Below, one piece after another: positions 8,247 through 16,955 of a stretch of DNA of 64,000 nt; positions within the stretch are counted from its first letter, which is position 1; each line of letters begins with the position of its first letter. The translations under genes and the position numbers were made by a program. The notes under the pieces were generated by a model. That model worked only from the letters and a program-made list of their open reading frames with translations, searched no databases and had not been told where the DNA came from. Source of the stretch: Prosthecochloris ethylica (GTDB lineage: Bacteria; Bacteroidota; Chlorobiia; Chlorobiales; Chlorobiaceae); the NCBI RefSeq assembly GCF_015234275.1, contig NZ_JADGII010000001.1. One strand, given 5' to 3'.

Positions 8247-9629
8247 ATGATCGGGAACCCCATGTTGCCGGAAATACGGGAACTGATAGAACGGCGGAAT
8301 TTCAGTGCCCTGCAGCGGATTTTCACCGACTGGCTTCCTGTCGACCTGGCCGAGCTGATTTCCGATCTTCCAGAAAACGAGCAGGCTATCCTCTTCCGCC
8401 TCCTGCCCAGGGAAGTTGCCACCGTCACCTTCGAATACCTCGACATCGATGCCCAGCAGAACCTGCTGGAAGCACTGACCAAGAAAGATGTCACCCATAT
8501 CCTCAACAGCATGTCGCCGGACGACCGGACGGAAATGCTCGAGGAACTTCCCAGTACGGTGGTACAGGAGCTCCTGAAACTGCTCTCATTCGAGGAGTTC
8601 AAGATCGCCAAGACCCTGCTGGCGTATTCCGAAGACAGCGTCGGGCGCCTGATGTCGCCGGACTACATCAGTGTCAAGAAAAACTGGACGATCGCACAGG
8701 TGCTGGACTACATCAGGCGCTACGGCCATGACAGCGAAACCCTGAACGTCATCTACGTCATCGATGACTACGGCAAGCTGATCGGGGAGCTGGCATCGCG
8801 CGAGCTGCTGCTGTCACAGCCTGAACGGATGGTCAGAGACCTGATTTCGGAAGAAAAAATCATCACGCTGACTGCGACACAGGACCAGCAGGACGCTCTC
8901 GAGGCCTTCAAGCGCTACGACCGCGTCGCACTGCCGGTCGTCGACTCCAACGGCTACCTGATCGGTATCGTGACCGTCGACGACATGCTCGATGTCGCCG
9001 AAGAAGAGGAAACCGAGGATATCCAGAAATTCGGTGGTATCGAAGCACTCGAAGAGCCCTATATGGACCTTCCGCTCTGGCAGGTCATCAAAAAGCGCGG
9101 GGTCTGGCTGATCGTGCTGTTCCTCGGTGAAATGCTGACCGCCTCGGCCATGGCGTTTTTCGAGGATGAACTGTCGAAAGCCATCGTACTGGCAACCTTT
9201 ATCCCTCTGATCATATCCAGCGGCGGCAATTCAGGCTCACAGGCGGCGACGCTGATTATCAGGGCCCTCGCACTCGGTGAAATCTCGATCAAGGACTGGT
9301 GGCGGGTCATGAGACGTGAAATTCTTTCAGGACTGGCCCTCGGCAGCATTCTCGGGGCTATCGGCGTCTTCCGCGTCATTTTCTGGTCCCTGATCCTCGG
9401 CACCTACAACGTTGAATGGCTGACCGTCGGCTATACCGTGGGGGCATCACTGGTCGGGGTCGTCCTGCTGGGAACGCTGGCAGGCTCGATGCTTCCACTC
9501 ATTCTCGAACGTCTCGGGCTCGACCCTGCCACGTCATCAGCACCGTTTGTCGCAACAATTGTCGATGTCGCGGGCATCATCATCTACTTCAGCGTGGCAA
9601 CCGTTTTTCTGAGCGGCATCCTGCTCTGA
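8247..9629 (+). CDS. mgtE: magnesium transporter MgtE
   Basis: This 460-residue inner-membrane magnesium channel has the full MgtE order. An N-terminal superhelical domain occupies about residues 10-130 and is rich in paired glutamate and aspartate motifs such as DLPENEQAILFRLLP. Two CBS domains follow at about 135-255. Then comes a linker helix and five membrane segments at about 280-460, including the conserved SSGGNSGSQAATLIIRALALG and the ion-pathway segment near PFVATIVDVAGI. Cytoplasmic magnesium binding to the N and CBS domains closes the pore in known members. Starts at 8247 or 8259 are both possible. Nothing around it suggests a special role. Confidence 0.95.
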   Translation: MIGNPMLPEIRELIERRNFSALQRIFTDWLPVDLAELISDLPENEQAILFRLLPREVATVTFEYLDIDAQQNLLEALTKKDVTHILNSMSPDDRTEMLEELPSTVVQELLKLLSFEEFKIAKTLLAYSEDSVGRLMSPDYISVKKNWTIAQVLDYIRRYGHDSETLNVIYVIDDYGKLIGELASRELLLSQPERMVRDLISEEKIITLTATQDQQDALEAFKRYDRVALPVVDSNGYLIGIVTVDDMLDVAEEEETEDIQKFGGIEALEEPYMDLPLWQVIKKRGVWLIVLFLGEMLTASAMAFFEDELSKAIVLATFIPLIISSGGNSGSQAATLIIRALALGEISIKDWWRVMRREILSGLALGSILGAIGVFRVIFWSLILGTYNVEWLTVGYTVGASLVGVVLLGTLAGSMLPLILERLGLDPATSSAPFVATIVDVAGIIIYFSVATVFLSGILL

Positions 9630-9666
9630 AAACGCCTGAATCCTGAAACGATTATCTGACTGCACT

Positions 9667-11331
9667 GTGGAACGCGAAACCCTTGATTTCGATATCGTGT
9701 TTGCCGGTGCGGGCCCGGCAAATCTTGCGGCGGCCCTGCACCTCCGGCACCTGGTTGAACAGCATAACGGCCATTGCGCAGGCACTCGGCTCGAAGCCGA
9801 GATCGCCGTGCTGGAAAAGGGGCGTTCTCCCGGCGGCCACCTTCTCTCGGGAGCCATTCTGGACCCTGCCGTCATGCAGAAGTTCATGCCGGATTACCGC
9901 GAGCAGGGCTTCCCGGATGCCAGCCCGGTCAGCCGCGAGTCTGTCTGGTTTCTGTCAGAACGGAGGAAGTTCGCCCTGCCCTATCTCCCTGAGCCATTCC
10001 GCAACGACGGCAACCTGATTGTCTCGCTTTCAGAGATCGGCGCATGGATGCAGCGGCTTGCAGAGGAACGGGGCATCCCAGTGCTGGACAGTACGGCAGC
10101 AGTCTCTCCGGTGATACACGACGGCTGCGTTACCGGCGTGATCACCGACGACAAGGGGCGCGACCGCGACGGTCGCCTGAAAAGCGGAGCGGAACCCGGC
10201 ATGCAGCTCAACACGCGGGCGCTGGTCGTTGGTGAAGGGGCGAGAGGCTCCCTGTTCCGTCAGCTCGACCGTGAATTCGGGCTGCAGCCCCCTGATGCCG
10301 GCCAGACGTATGAAACCGGAGTCAAGGAGGTCTGGCGGATAGCGGAAGGTCGCGTGCAGGCCGGGGAGATCCATCACACCTTCGGCTACCCGCTTCCTCC
10401 GGCGGTGTACGGCGGCGGATGGATGTACGCGCTGTCAGCCAGAGAAGTCTCCCTCGGCTTCGTCACCTCGGCGGAGCCTGGAAACCCCGTGATCGATCCT
10501 CACTGGAACCTGCAGCTGTTCAAAGAGCATCCGCTTGTCAGAAGCATCCTGGAAGACGGGGAGATGATCGAATACGGGGCAAAAGCCATCACGTCCGGAG
10601 GCTACGATGCCATGCCGAAGCTTTCCGGGCCGGGGTTCCTGCTGACCGGCGAAACTGCCGGGATGCTGAACATGCAGCGCCTCAAAGGCATTCACCTGGC
10701 CGTACAGTCGGGAATGATGGCGGCCGAAACCCTGTTCGAAGCACTGAAACATGACGATTTTTCACCCTCACGCCTCTCATCCTATGAGGAACGGTTTGCA
10801 CGGTCTGCCGCGCACGATGAGCTGCACAATGCCCGCGACTACCGCCGGAACTTCGACCAGGGGCTTTACAAGGGCCTGGTCAAATCCGGTCTGAAACTCG
10901 CCGTACCCGGTATTCTGAACGCCCGATCGACATCGTCACCCAAGCCGCCGGTTCCAGGAACCCGGACTTTTGAGACGTTCACCAGAAAGCGGTCGTCATT
11001 CCGGCCCGACGGCAAGCTGACCTTCAGCCGCGAGGACGACCTCTACCGCTCAACCACCCTCCACGAAGAGGACCAGCCCTGCCATCTGAAGATCAGCCCG
11101 GCTGATATCCGTGATATCTGTGCCGGCCGCTGCAGTGAAGAGTTCGGCAACCCCTGCACCTGTTTCTGCCCGGCAGGAGTCTACGAGATCGACCATGAAC
11201 ACGACCCCGTACTCAGGATCAATGCATCGAACTGCCTGCACTGCAAGACCTGCGATATCGCCGATCCCTACGGCATCATCACGTGGACTCCTCCGGAAGG
11301 CGGTGGCGGACCGGCGTACAAACAGAGCTGA
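9667..11331 (+). CDS. electron transfer flavoprotein-quinone oxidoreductase (ETF-QO)
   Basis: This 554-residue protein resembles ETF-QO, which passes electrons from reduced ETF to membrane quinone through FAD and one [4Fe-4S] cluster. The N-terminal FAD-binding loop GAGPANLAAALHL lies near residue 16 after a FDIVFAG strand. KGRSPGGHLLSGA is the usual second FAD contact. The C-terminal ferredoxin-like part has a run of cysteines, CAGRC, CTCFCPAGVY and CLHCKTCDI, near residues 480-535, the last supplying the cluster ligands. The start is a GTG at 9667; no ATG fits better. No etfAB or acyl-CoA dehydrogenase is in the window, so the electron donor is unclear. It is 3 bases upstream of mnmA. Confidence 0.9.
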   Translation: MERETLDFDIVFAGAGPANLAAALHLRHLVEQHNGHCAGTRLEAEIAVLEKGRSPGGHLLSGAILDPAVMQKFMPDYREQGFPDASPVSRESVWFLSERRKFALPYLPEPFRNDGNLIVSLSEIGAWMQRLAEERGIPVLDSTAAVSPVIHDGCVTGVITDDKGRDRDGRLKSGAEPGMQLNTRALVVGEGARGSLFRQLDREFGLQPPDAGQTYETGVKEVWRIAEGRVQAGEIHHTFGYPLPPAVYGGGWMYALSAREVSLGFVTSAEPGNPVIDPHWNLQLFKEHPLVRSILEDGEMIEYGAKAITSGGYDAMPKLSGPGFLLTGETAGMLNMQRLKGIHLAVQSGMMAAETLFEALKHDDFSPSRLSSYEERFARSAAHDELHNARDYRRNFDQGLYKGLVKSGLKLAVPGILNARSTSSPKPPVPGTRTFETFTRKRSSFRPDGKLTFSREDDLYRSTTLHEEDQPCHLKISPADIRDICAGRCSEEFGNPCTCFCPAGVYEIDHEHDPVLRINASNCLHCKTCDIADPYGIITWTPPEGGGGPAYKQS

Positions 11332-11334
11332 ACG

Positions 11335-12408
11335 ATGAAACGTCAACTGCATGTCATTACAGGAATTTCCGGCGGCGTCGATTCGGCAGTCGCCGCCTGC
11401 CTCCTGGTCGAACAGGGCCACAGGGTCACCGGACTGCATATCAGGATACTCGACACGACCGGGGACGATCTCACGCCCACGCCGTGCTCCATCGTCATCA
11501 GCCGCGATCCGGCATTCCACGTTCCGGTCTACACCCTGAATCTCAGCCGCTCCTTCCGCGAAAAGGTCATCACTGATTTTCAGGACAGCTATCTCTCCGG
11601 CCTCACGCCCAACCCCTGTACCCTCTGCAACAAAGTGATCAAGTGGGCCGGGCTGCTCGAGGGGTGCCGGCTGCTCGGGGGAGACAGGATCGCAACCGGC
11701 CACTACGCACGCATCGACCACTCCGGCCCGTCCCCACGGCTCCTCAAGGGGCGTGACCGCGGCAAGGACCAGAGCTATTTCCTGTGGATGCTCGATCGAG
11801 ACGAACTCGACCGGACCCTGTTCCCGCTCGGAGAGTACACCAAGCCGGAAGTCAGGGAACTGGCCAGGTCATTCGGGGTCAGGGCTGCAGAAAAAAAGGA
11901 GAGCCAGGAAATCTGCTTCGTACCCGGCAACAACTACCGGGAATTCCTGAAATCTTCACTGCCGGGGCTCGAGGAACAGGTTGAAGGCGGCGATATCGTC
12001 GATGATTCCGGCAGGGTGCTCGGGCACCACGCAGGCTACCCCTTCTACACGATCGGACAGCGAAAAGGACTGGGAATCTCGGCCCCGTCGCCACTCTATG
12101 TCAACCGTATCGACGCGGAGCACAACCGCATCCGTGTCGGCAGCAGAACATCGCTTGCTTGCCGCACGCTCTCGGCCTCGCATCTGAACTGGATCGGGAT
12201 CGATCCTCCCTCCGCCCCGATACGCGCGACGGCACGAATCCGGTACCGTGACACCGACACCCCCTGCACCATCAGGCCGACCGGCACCTCGAAAGCCGAG
12301 GTAAGCTTCGATACCCCCAAACAATCAGTCACTCCGGGCCAGGCAGTGGTGTTCTACCGGGAAGACGACGTACTTGGGGGAGGCATCATCGAGCACGCAG
12401 ACAACTGA
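11335..12408 (+). CDS. mnmA: tRNA-specific 2-thiouridylase (MnmA)
   Basis: This 357-residue enzyme installs the 2-thio group on the wobble uridine of tRNAs for Lys, Glu and Gln. It has the PP-loop ISGGVDSAVAACLL at residues 11-24, the first catalytic cysteine region GLTPNPCTLCNKVIKW near 85, KGRDRGKDQSYFLWML near 140, and the second catalytic cysteine in KKESQEICFVPG near 190. The C-terminal RNA-binding barrel ends with FYREDDVLGGGII. The segment between the PP-loop and the first cysteine is shorter and more divergent than in E. coli MnmA (no DDARRVA-type helix), yet both cysteines are present. Its start is 3 bases after the ETF-QO stop. Confidence 0.93.
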   Translation: MKRQLHVITGISGGVDSAVAACLLVEQGHRVTGLHIRILDTTGDDLTPTPCSIVISRDPAFHVPVYTLNLSRSFREKVITDFQDSYLSGLTPNPCTLCNKVIKWAGLLEGCRLLGGDRIATGHYARIDHSGPSPRLLKGRDRGKDQSYFLWMLDRDELDRTLFPLGEYTKPEVRELARSFGVRAAEKKESQEICFVPGNNYREFLKSSLPGLEEQVEGGDIVDDSGRVLGHHAGYPFYTIGQRKGLGISAPSPLYVNRIDAEHNRIRVGSRTSLACRTLSASHLNWIGIDPPSAPIRATARIRYRDTDTPCTIRPTGTSKAEVSFDTPKQSVTPGQAVVFYREDDVLGGGIIEHADN

Positions 12409-12442
12409 CCCTTCACCATTGCACTATTGTAACAGAAATCCT

Positions 12443-13150
12443 ATGGCAGAACGACAACAGTACGCAACCCTTACGGGAATCGATCTCCCCCCGGCAGCAG
12501 AAACCAGCGGTGACATTCTGGTCATGCTGCACGGGTACGGCAGCAATGAAAAAGATCTTCTCCAGCTGGCCCCTGCGCTGGATGGACGCCTCCGCTGCGT
12601 CAGCCTGAGAGCCCCTCTCCGGCTTGAAGAACAGATGTTCGGGTGGTTCCCGATTGCATTCACTCCCGACGGCATCAGCTACGACCGCGACCAGGCGGCA
12701 CAGGCCCGCCAGGATCTTGCAGATGCCCTGAAAGCCATCATCGAACGCCATCAGCCGCGTGATGGAAGAGTCTGGCTGATGGGCTTCAGCCAGGGCGCCG
12801 TGATGAGCTACCTGACGGCCCTGCATACCCCGGAGGTGCTGCAGGGTGTGCTGGCCCTCTCCGGGCGGTATCCCGACGCTCCCGGCATGAACCTCCGGCT
12901 TCCGGAAGCCGTTGCCACGCTGCCGTTTCTCGTCATCCACGGCCTGTATGACGATGTCCTTCCGGTTGACAATGCCCGCAGGGCCAGAGAGCGTCTCGAA
13001 GGCCGCGTCGGTGATCTTGTGTACCGGGAATACCCCATGGGACACGGTATCAGTGACGATGCGCTCGATGAGATCGGGCGTTGGCTGACACGTCAGCTGG
13101 ACCGGCAGGAGAACCGGGCAGGCACACGGAATTCACGGAATTCGGCATGA
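12443..13150 (+). CDS. phospholipase/carboxylesterase family alpha/beta hydrolase
   Basis: This 235-residue protein is of the abhydrolase_2 type (lysophospholipase/carboxylesterase, acyl-protein thioesterase-like). It has the oxyanion-hole motif MLHGYGSNEKDLL near residue 30, the nucleophile motif GFSQGAVMS near 115, an aspartate in HGLYDDVLP near 178, and the catalytic histidine in YPMGHGISDD near 208. The frame is open upstream to 12374. The ATG at 12443 is preferred because it lies beyond the end of mnmA and gives the usual family length. The true substrate cannot be told from sequence. It probably forms the end of the ETF-QO/mnmA run. Confidence 0.88.
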   Translation: MAERQQYATLTGIDLPPAAETSGDILVMLHGYGSNEKDLLQLAPALDGRLRCVSLRAPLRLEEQMFGWFPIAFTPDGISYDRDQAAQARQDLADALKAIIERHQPRDGRVWLMGFSQGAVMSYLTALHTPEVLQGVLALSGRYPDAPGMNLRLPEAVATLPFLVIHGLYDDVLPVDNARRARERLEGRVGDLVYREYPMGHGISDDALDEIGRWLTRQLDRQENRAGTRNSRNSA

Positions 13151-13237
13151 ATGCGTATATTCTCCTTTTCATTTTTTCCTGATCGTTGCCCGACATGACG
13201 ATACCGACGGTAACCGACCTTAAATCACCGCAACAGT

Positions 13238-16200
13238 ATGCAAGAAACTCCTGCCCAGATACTCGATAACAGAATTCTCGTGCTGGACGGCGCCATGGGC
13301 ACCATGATCCAGCGATACAAGCTCGAAGAGGAAGACTTCCGCACCGACCGTTTCGCGTCGCACAGCCATCCGCTCAAGGGAAACAACGACATCCTTGTCC
13401 TGACGCAGCCTGACATCATCTACGACATCCATTGCGAGTTTCTCGAGGCGGGAGCTGATATCATCGAGACCAATACGTTCAATGCCAACCCGATCTCGCA
13501 GGCAGACTACGCGACCGAACACCTGGTCGGGGAACTGAACCTCGAGGCAGCCCGCATCGCCCGGCGGGCGGCGGACAGATATACCAGCAAGGACCCGTCG
13601 AGACCCCGTTTTGTGGCAGGCTCCATCGGGCCGACCAACAAAACCCTCTCGCTCTCTCCGGATGTGAACAATCCCGGCTACCGCGCGGTGAGCTTCCAGG
13701 ATGTGGTCGATAACTACCGTGAACAGATCGAAGGACTGGCGGAAGGCGGCGTCGACCTGCTGCTGGTGGAAACCGTGTTCGACACCCTGAACTGCAAAGC
13801 CGCCCTCTACGCTATCGAAGAGCATGCCAGGAACAGCGGCAAACAGCTGCCGATCATGATATCCGGAACCATCGTCGATGCCAGCGGAAGAACTCTTTCC
13901 GGCCAGACGACAGAAGCGTTCTGGGTCTCGATCGCACATACACCGGGGCTTCTGAGCGTCGGGCTCAACTGCGCGCTGGGATCGAAGCAGATGCGGCCTT
14001 TTGTAGAAACGCTCTCCGGCATCGCTGAAAGTTTCGTCAGTGTCTATCCGAACGCCGGGCTGCCGAACGAATTCGGAGAATACGACGACAGTCCGGCCTA
14101 CATGGCCGAACAGATCGCGGATTTTGCCTCTTCGGGATTCGTCAATATCGTCGGCGGCTGCTGCGGCACGACACCTGACCATATCCGTGAGATCGCACGC
14201 AGGGTCTCGACCATCGAGCCGCGAAGAAAGCCCGAACCGTCCCATGAACTGCAGCTTTCCGGCCTCGAGCCGCTGTTCGTCAACCAGACCACCGGTTTCA
14301 TCAATATCGGCGAACGCACCAACGTGACCGGGTCGAGAAAGTTCGCCCGCCTTGTCAAGGAGCAGAAGTATGACGAAGCGCTGTCGGTTGCCCGTGAACA
14401 GGTGGAGAACGGAGCTCAGGTGATCGACGTGAATGTCGATGAAGGCATGCTGGATTCCAAGCAGGTGATGCACGATTTTCTCAACCTGATCGCTTCGGAA
14501 CCGGAAATCGCGAAGGTGCCGCTGATGATCGACTCATCGAAATGGCCGGTCATCGAAAGCGGGCTGCGCTGCTCGCAGGGAAAATGCATCGTCAACTCCA
14601 TCAGCCTCAAGGAAGGCGAAGAGCCCTTCAGGGAACACGCACGCAAGATCCTGCAGTACGGTGCGGCGACCGTAGTCATGGCATTCGACGAACGTGGACA
14701 GGCCGACAGCCTGGAGCGCAGGATCGAGATCTGCAGACGGGCGTACGACATCCTGACCCGAGAGGTCGGATTTCCCCCGGAAGATATCATTTTCGACCCG
14801 AACGTGCTGACCGTCGCGACCGGTATCGAGGAGCATGACAACTACGCGGTCGACTTCATCGAATCGGTGCGCTGGATCAAGCAGAACCTCCCCCACGCCA
14901 AGGTATCCGGCGGCATCAGCAACGTCTCCTTCTCGTTCCGGGGAAACAACCCCGTACGGGAAGCCATGCATGCCGCGTTCCTGTACCACGCCATCAGGGC
15001 CGGCCTGGATATGGGCATTGTCAACGCCGGTCAGCTCGCGGTCTACGAGGACATCGAGCCTGAACTGCTGGAGCGTGTCGAGGATGTCCTGCTGAACCGC
15101 CGAAGCGACGCCACCGAGCGCCTCGTGGAGTTTGCGGAAACCGTCAGGGGCAAGGCTGCTGAATCAGAAACCAGGACAGCTGCATGGAGAACCGCTCCCG
15201 TCGAAGAACGTCTGCAGCATGCCCTCATCAAGGGAATTGTCGAATATATCGACGAGGACATCGAAGAAGCGCGCCAGCAGTACCCGAGCCCGCTCGAGGT
15301 GATCGAAGGGCCGCTCATGAACGGCATGAACCTGATCGGTGACCTGTTCGCCGAAGGAAAAATGTTCCTGCCGCAGGTGGTCAAAAGCGCGCGTGTCATG
15401 AAAAAGGCGGTCGCGTACCTGATACCATTCATCGAAGAGGAAAAAGCCCGTTCGAAGGACAGCCGCCCGGCAGCCAAAGTACTGCTGGCAACCGTCAAGG
15501 GTGATGTGCATGACATCGGCAAGAATATCGTTTCCGTCGTCCTGGCCTGCAACAACTTCGATGTCGTCGATATCGGTGTCATGATGCCATGTGAACAGAT
15601 CCTCGATGCTGCAGAGAAAGAAAACGCAGATATCATCGGACTGTCGGGCCTGATCACGCCGTCACTCGACGAAATGGTGCACGTGGCAAGTGAAATGGAA
15701 CGTCGCGGCATGACGACCCCGCTCCTGATCGGCGGAGCGACAACATCGAGAATCCACACGGCAGTCAAGATCGCCCCGAACTACTCCGGTCCGGTCGTCC
15801 AGGTGCTCGATGCATCGCGCAGTGTCCCTGCCGTCTCGAACCTTGTCAACCCGGCCCAGTCAGAACGCTACATAGACACGCTGAAACATGAGCAGGAGCA
15901 GCTTCGCCAGGGCCATGCAGCAAGAAATGCCGCCAGGGCCATGCTCGATCTCGAGACAGCCCGCAACAACCGCCTTCAGCTGCCCTGGGACGAGATGGCC
16001 CGTGAGACACCTGAGGTTACCGGAGTCACGATTCTGGAAGATGTCGCACTCGATGAACTCCGTAACTACATCGACTGGACCCCCTTCTTCGCTGTCTGGG
16101 AAATGCATGGTCGATTCCCGGCAATTCTCGATGACGAACGCTACGGGAACGAAGCGCGTAAACTGTACGACGATGCCTGCGACCTGCTCGACACCATCTG

Positions 16201-16924
16201 CAGGGAACAGGCATTCAGACCACGCGGCGTTGCCGGCATATTCCCGGCAAACAGTGTCGGTGACGATATCGAAGTCTATACCGACGAGAGCAGAGAAACG
16301 GTACTGGCAACCCTGCATACGCTGCGCCAGCAGACCCAGAAGAAGGATGGCGAACCGAACCTGGCCCTGGCCGATTTCATCGCTCCGAAATCACGGAAAC
16401 ATAAAGATTATATCGGGTGCTTTACCGTTACGACAGGTCACGGTGTGAACGAACTGATGGCGCGCTTCGAAAACGCGCATGACGACTATCACCGGATCAT
16501 GACGCAGGCACTGGCCGACAGACTGGCAGAAGCCTTTGCGGAAATGCTGCATGAAAAGGTCCGCCGCGAACTCTGGGGATACGCCCCGCAGGAACAGCTT
16601 GACACGCAGGAACTGATTGGCGAGCAGTATCGGGGGATCCGGCCTGCCCCGGGATACCCGGCCTGCCCGGACCATACGGAAAAAGCCACGATTTTCAACC
16701 TGCTCAACAGCGAAGCCGCGACCGGCGTCACCCTGACCGAGACCTATGCCCTGAACCCGGCAGCATCGGTCTGCGGGCTCTACATTGCCCACCCGGCATC
16801 GAAATACTTCGTACTCGGCCCGATTGACAGGGACCAGGTCGAAGAGTACGCCAGGCGCAAAGGGATGAGCGTAGAAGAAACCGAACGCTGGCTGGCACCG
16901 AACCTGGGGTACGTTGACCGCTGA
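13238..16924 (+). CDS. metH: cobalamin-dependent methionine synthase (MetH)
   Basis: This full-length 1228-residue enzyme transfers methyl from methyltetrahydrofolate through cobalamin to homocysteine. All four modules are present. The homocysteine domain (1-325) has zinc cysteines Cys245, Cys308 and Cys309 (GLNCALGS, GGCCGTTPDHI). The pterin domain (about 335-615) contains DVNVDEGMLDSK. The cobalamin cap and B12-binding region (about 640-900) has DVHDIGKN, with His758 as the lower cobalt ligand. The C-terminal reactivation domain carries the AdoMet motif GIRPAPGYPACPDHTEK near 1130. No cobalamin or SAM riboswitch is visible in the 87 bases upstream. Dependence on B12 fits an organism that also carries a B12 radical SAM enzyme. 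Confidence 0.98.
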   Translation: MQETPAQILDNRILVLDGAMGTMIQRYKLEEEDFRTDRFASHSHPLKGNNDILVLTQPDIIYDIHCEFLEAGADIIETNTFNANPISQADYATEHLVGELNLEAARIARRAADRYTSKDPSRPRFVAGSIGPTNKTLSLSPDVNNPGYRAVSFQDVVDNYREQIEGLAEGGVDLLLVETVFDTLNCKAALYAIEEHARNSGKQLPIMISGTIVDASGRTLSGQTTEAFWVSIAHTPGLLSVGLNCALGSKQMRPFVETLSGIAESFVSVYPNAGLPNEFGEYDDSPAYMAEQIADFASSGFVNIVGGCCGTTPDHIREIARRVSTIEPRRKPEPSHELQLSGLEPLFVNQTTGFINIGERTNVTGSRKFARLVKEQKYDEALSVAREQVENGAQVIDVNVDEGMLDSKQVMHDFLNLIASEPEIAKVPLMIDSSKWPVIESGLRCSQGKCIVNSISLKEGEEPFREHARKILQYGAATVVMAFDERGQADSLERRIEICRRAYDILTREVGFPPEDIIFDPNVLTVATGIEEHDNYAVDFIESVRWIKQNLPHAKVSGGISNVSFSFRGNNPVREAMHAAFLYHAIRAGLDMGIVNAGQLAVYEDIEPELLERVEDVLLNRRSDATERLVEFAETVRGKAAESETRTAAWRTAPVEERLQHALIKGIVEYIDEDIEEARQQYPSPLEVIEGPLMNGMNLIGDLFAEGKMFLPQVVKSARVMKKAVAYLIPFIEEEKARSKDSRPAAKVLLATVKGDVHDIGKNIVSVVLACNNFDVVDIGVMMPCEQILDAAEKENADIIGLSGLITPSLDEMVHVASEMERRGMTTPLLIGGATTSRIHTAVKIAPNYSGPVVQVLDASRSVPAVSNLVNPAQSERYIDTLKHEQEQLRQGHAARNAARAMLDLETARNNRLQLPWDEMARETPEVTGVTILEDVALDELRNYIDWTPFFAVWEMHGRFPAILDDERYGNEARKLYDDACDLLDTICREQAFRPRGVAGIFPANSVGDDIEVYTDESRETVLATLHTLRQQTQKKDGEPNLALADFIAPKSRKHKDYIGCFTVTTGHGVNELMARFENAHDDYHRIMTQALADRLAEAFAEMLHEKVRRELWGYAPQEQLDTQELIGEQYRGIRPAPGYPACPDHTEKATIFNLLNSEAATGVTLTETYALNPAASVCGLYIAHPASKYFVLGPIDRDQVEEYARRKGMSVEETERWLAPNLGYVDR

Positions 16925-16955
16925 GCGGTCAACGGTCGATCTGTCGAAACAATCC

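Noticed and set aside
13151..13237. possible SAM, SAH or cobalamin riboswitch before metH
   Set aside because: Only 87 bases are available, too short for a cobalamin element, and no conserved core of any of these was recognised.
13220..14473. 417-codon open frame on the minus strand
   Set aside because: It lies wholly opposite the N-terminal part of metH, whose motifs are unmistakable; the antisense translation has no recognisable domain and looks like a GC-rich shadow.
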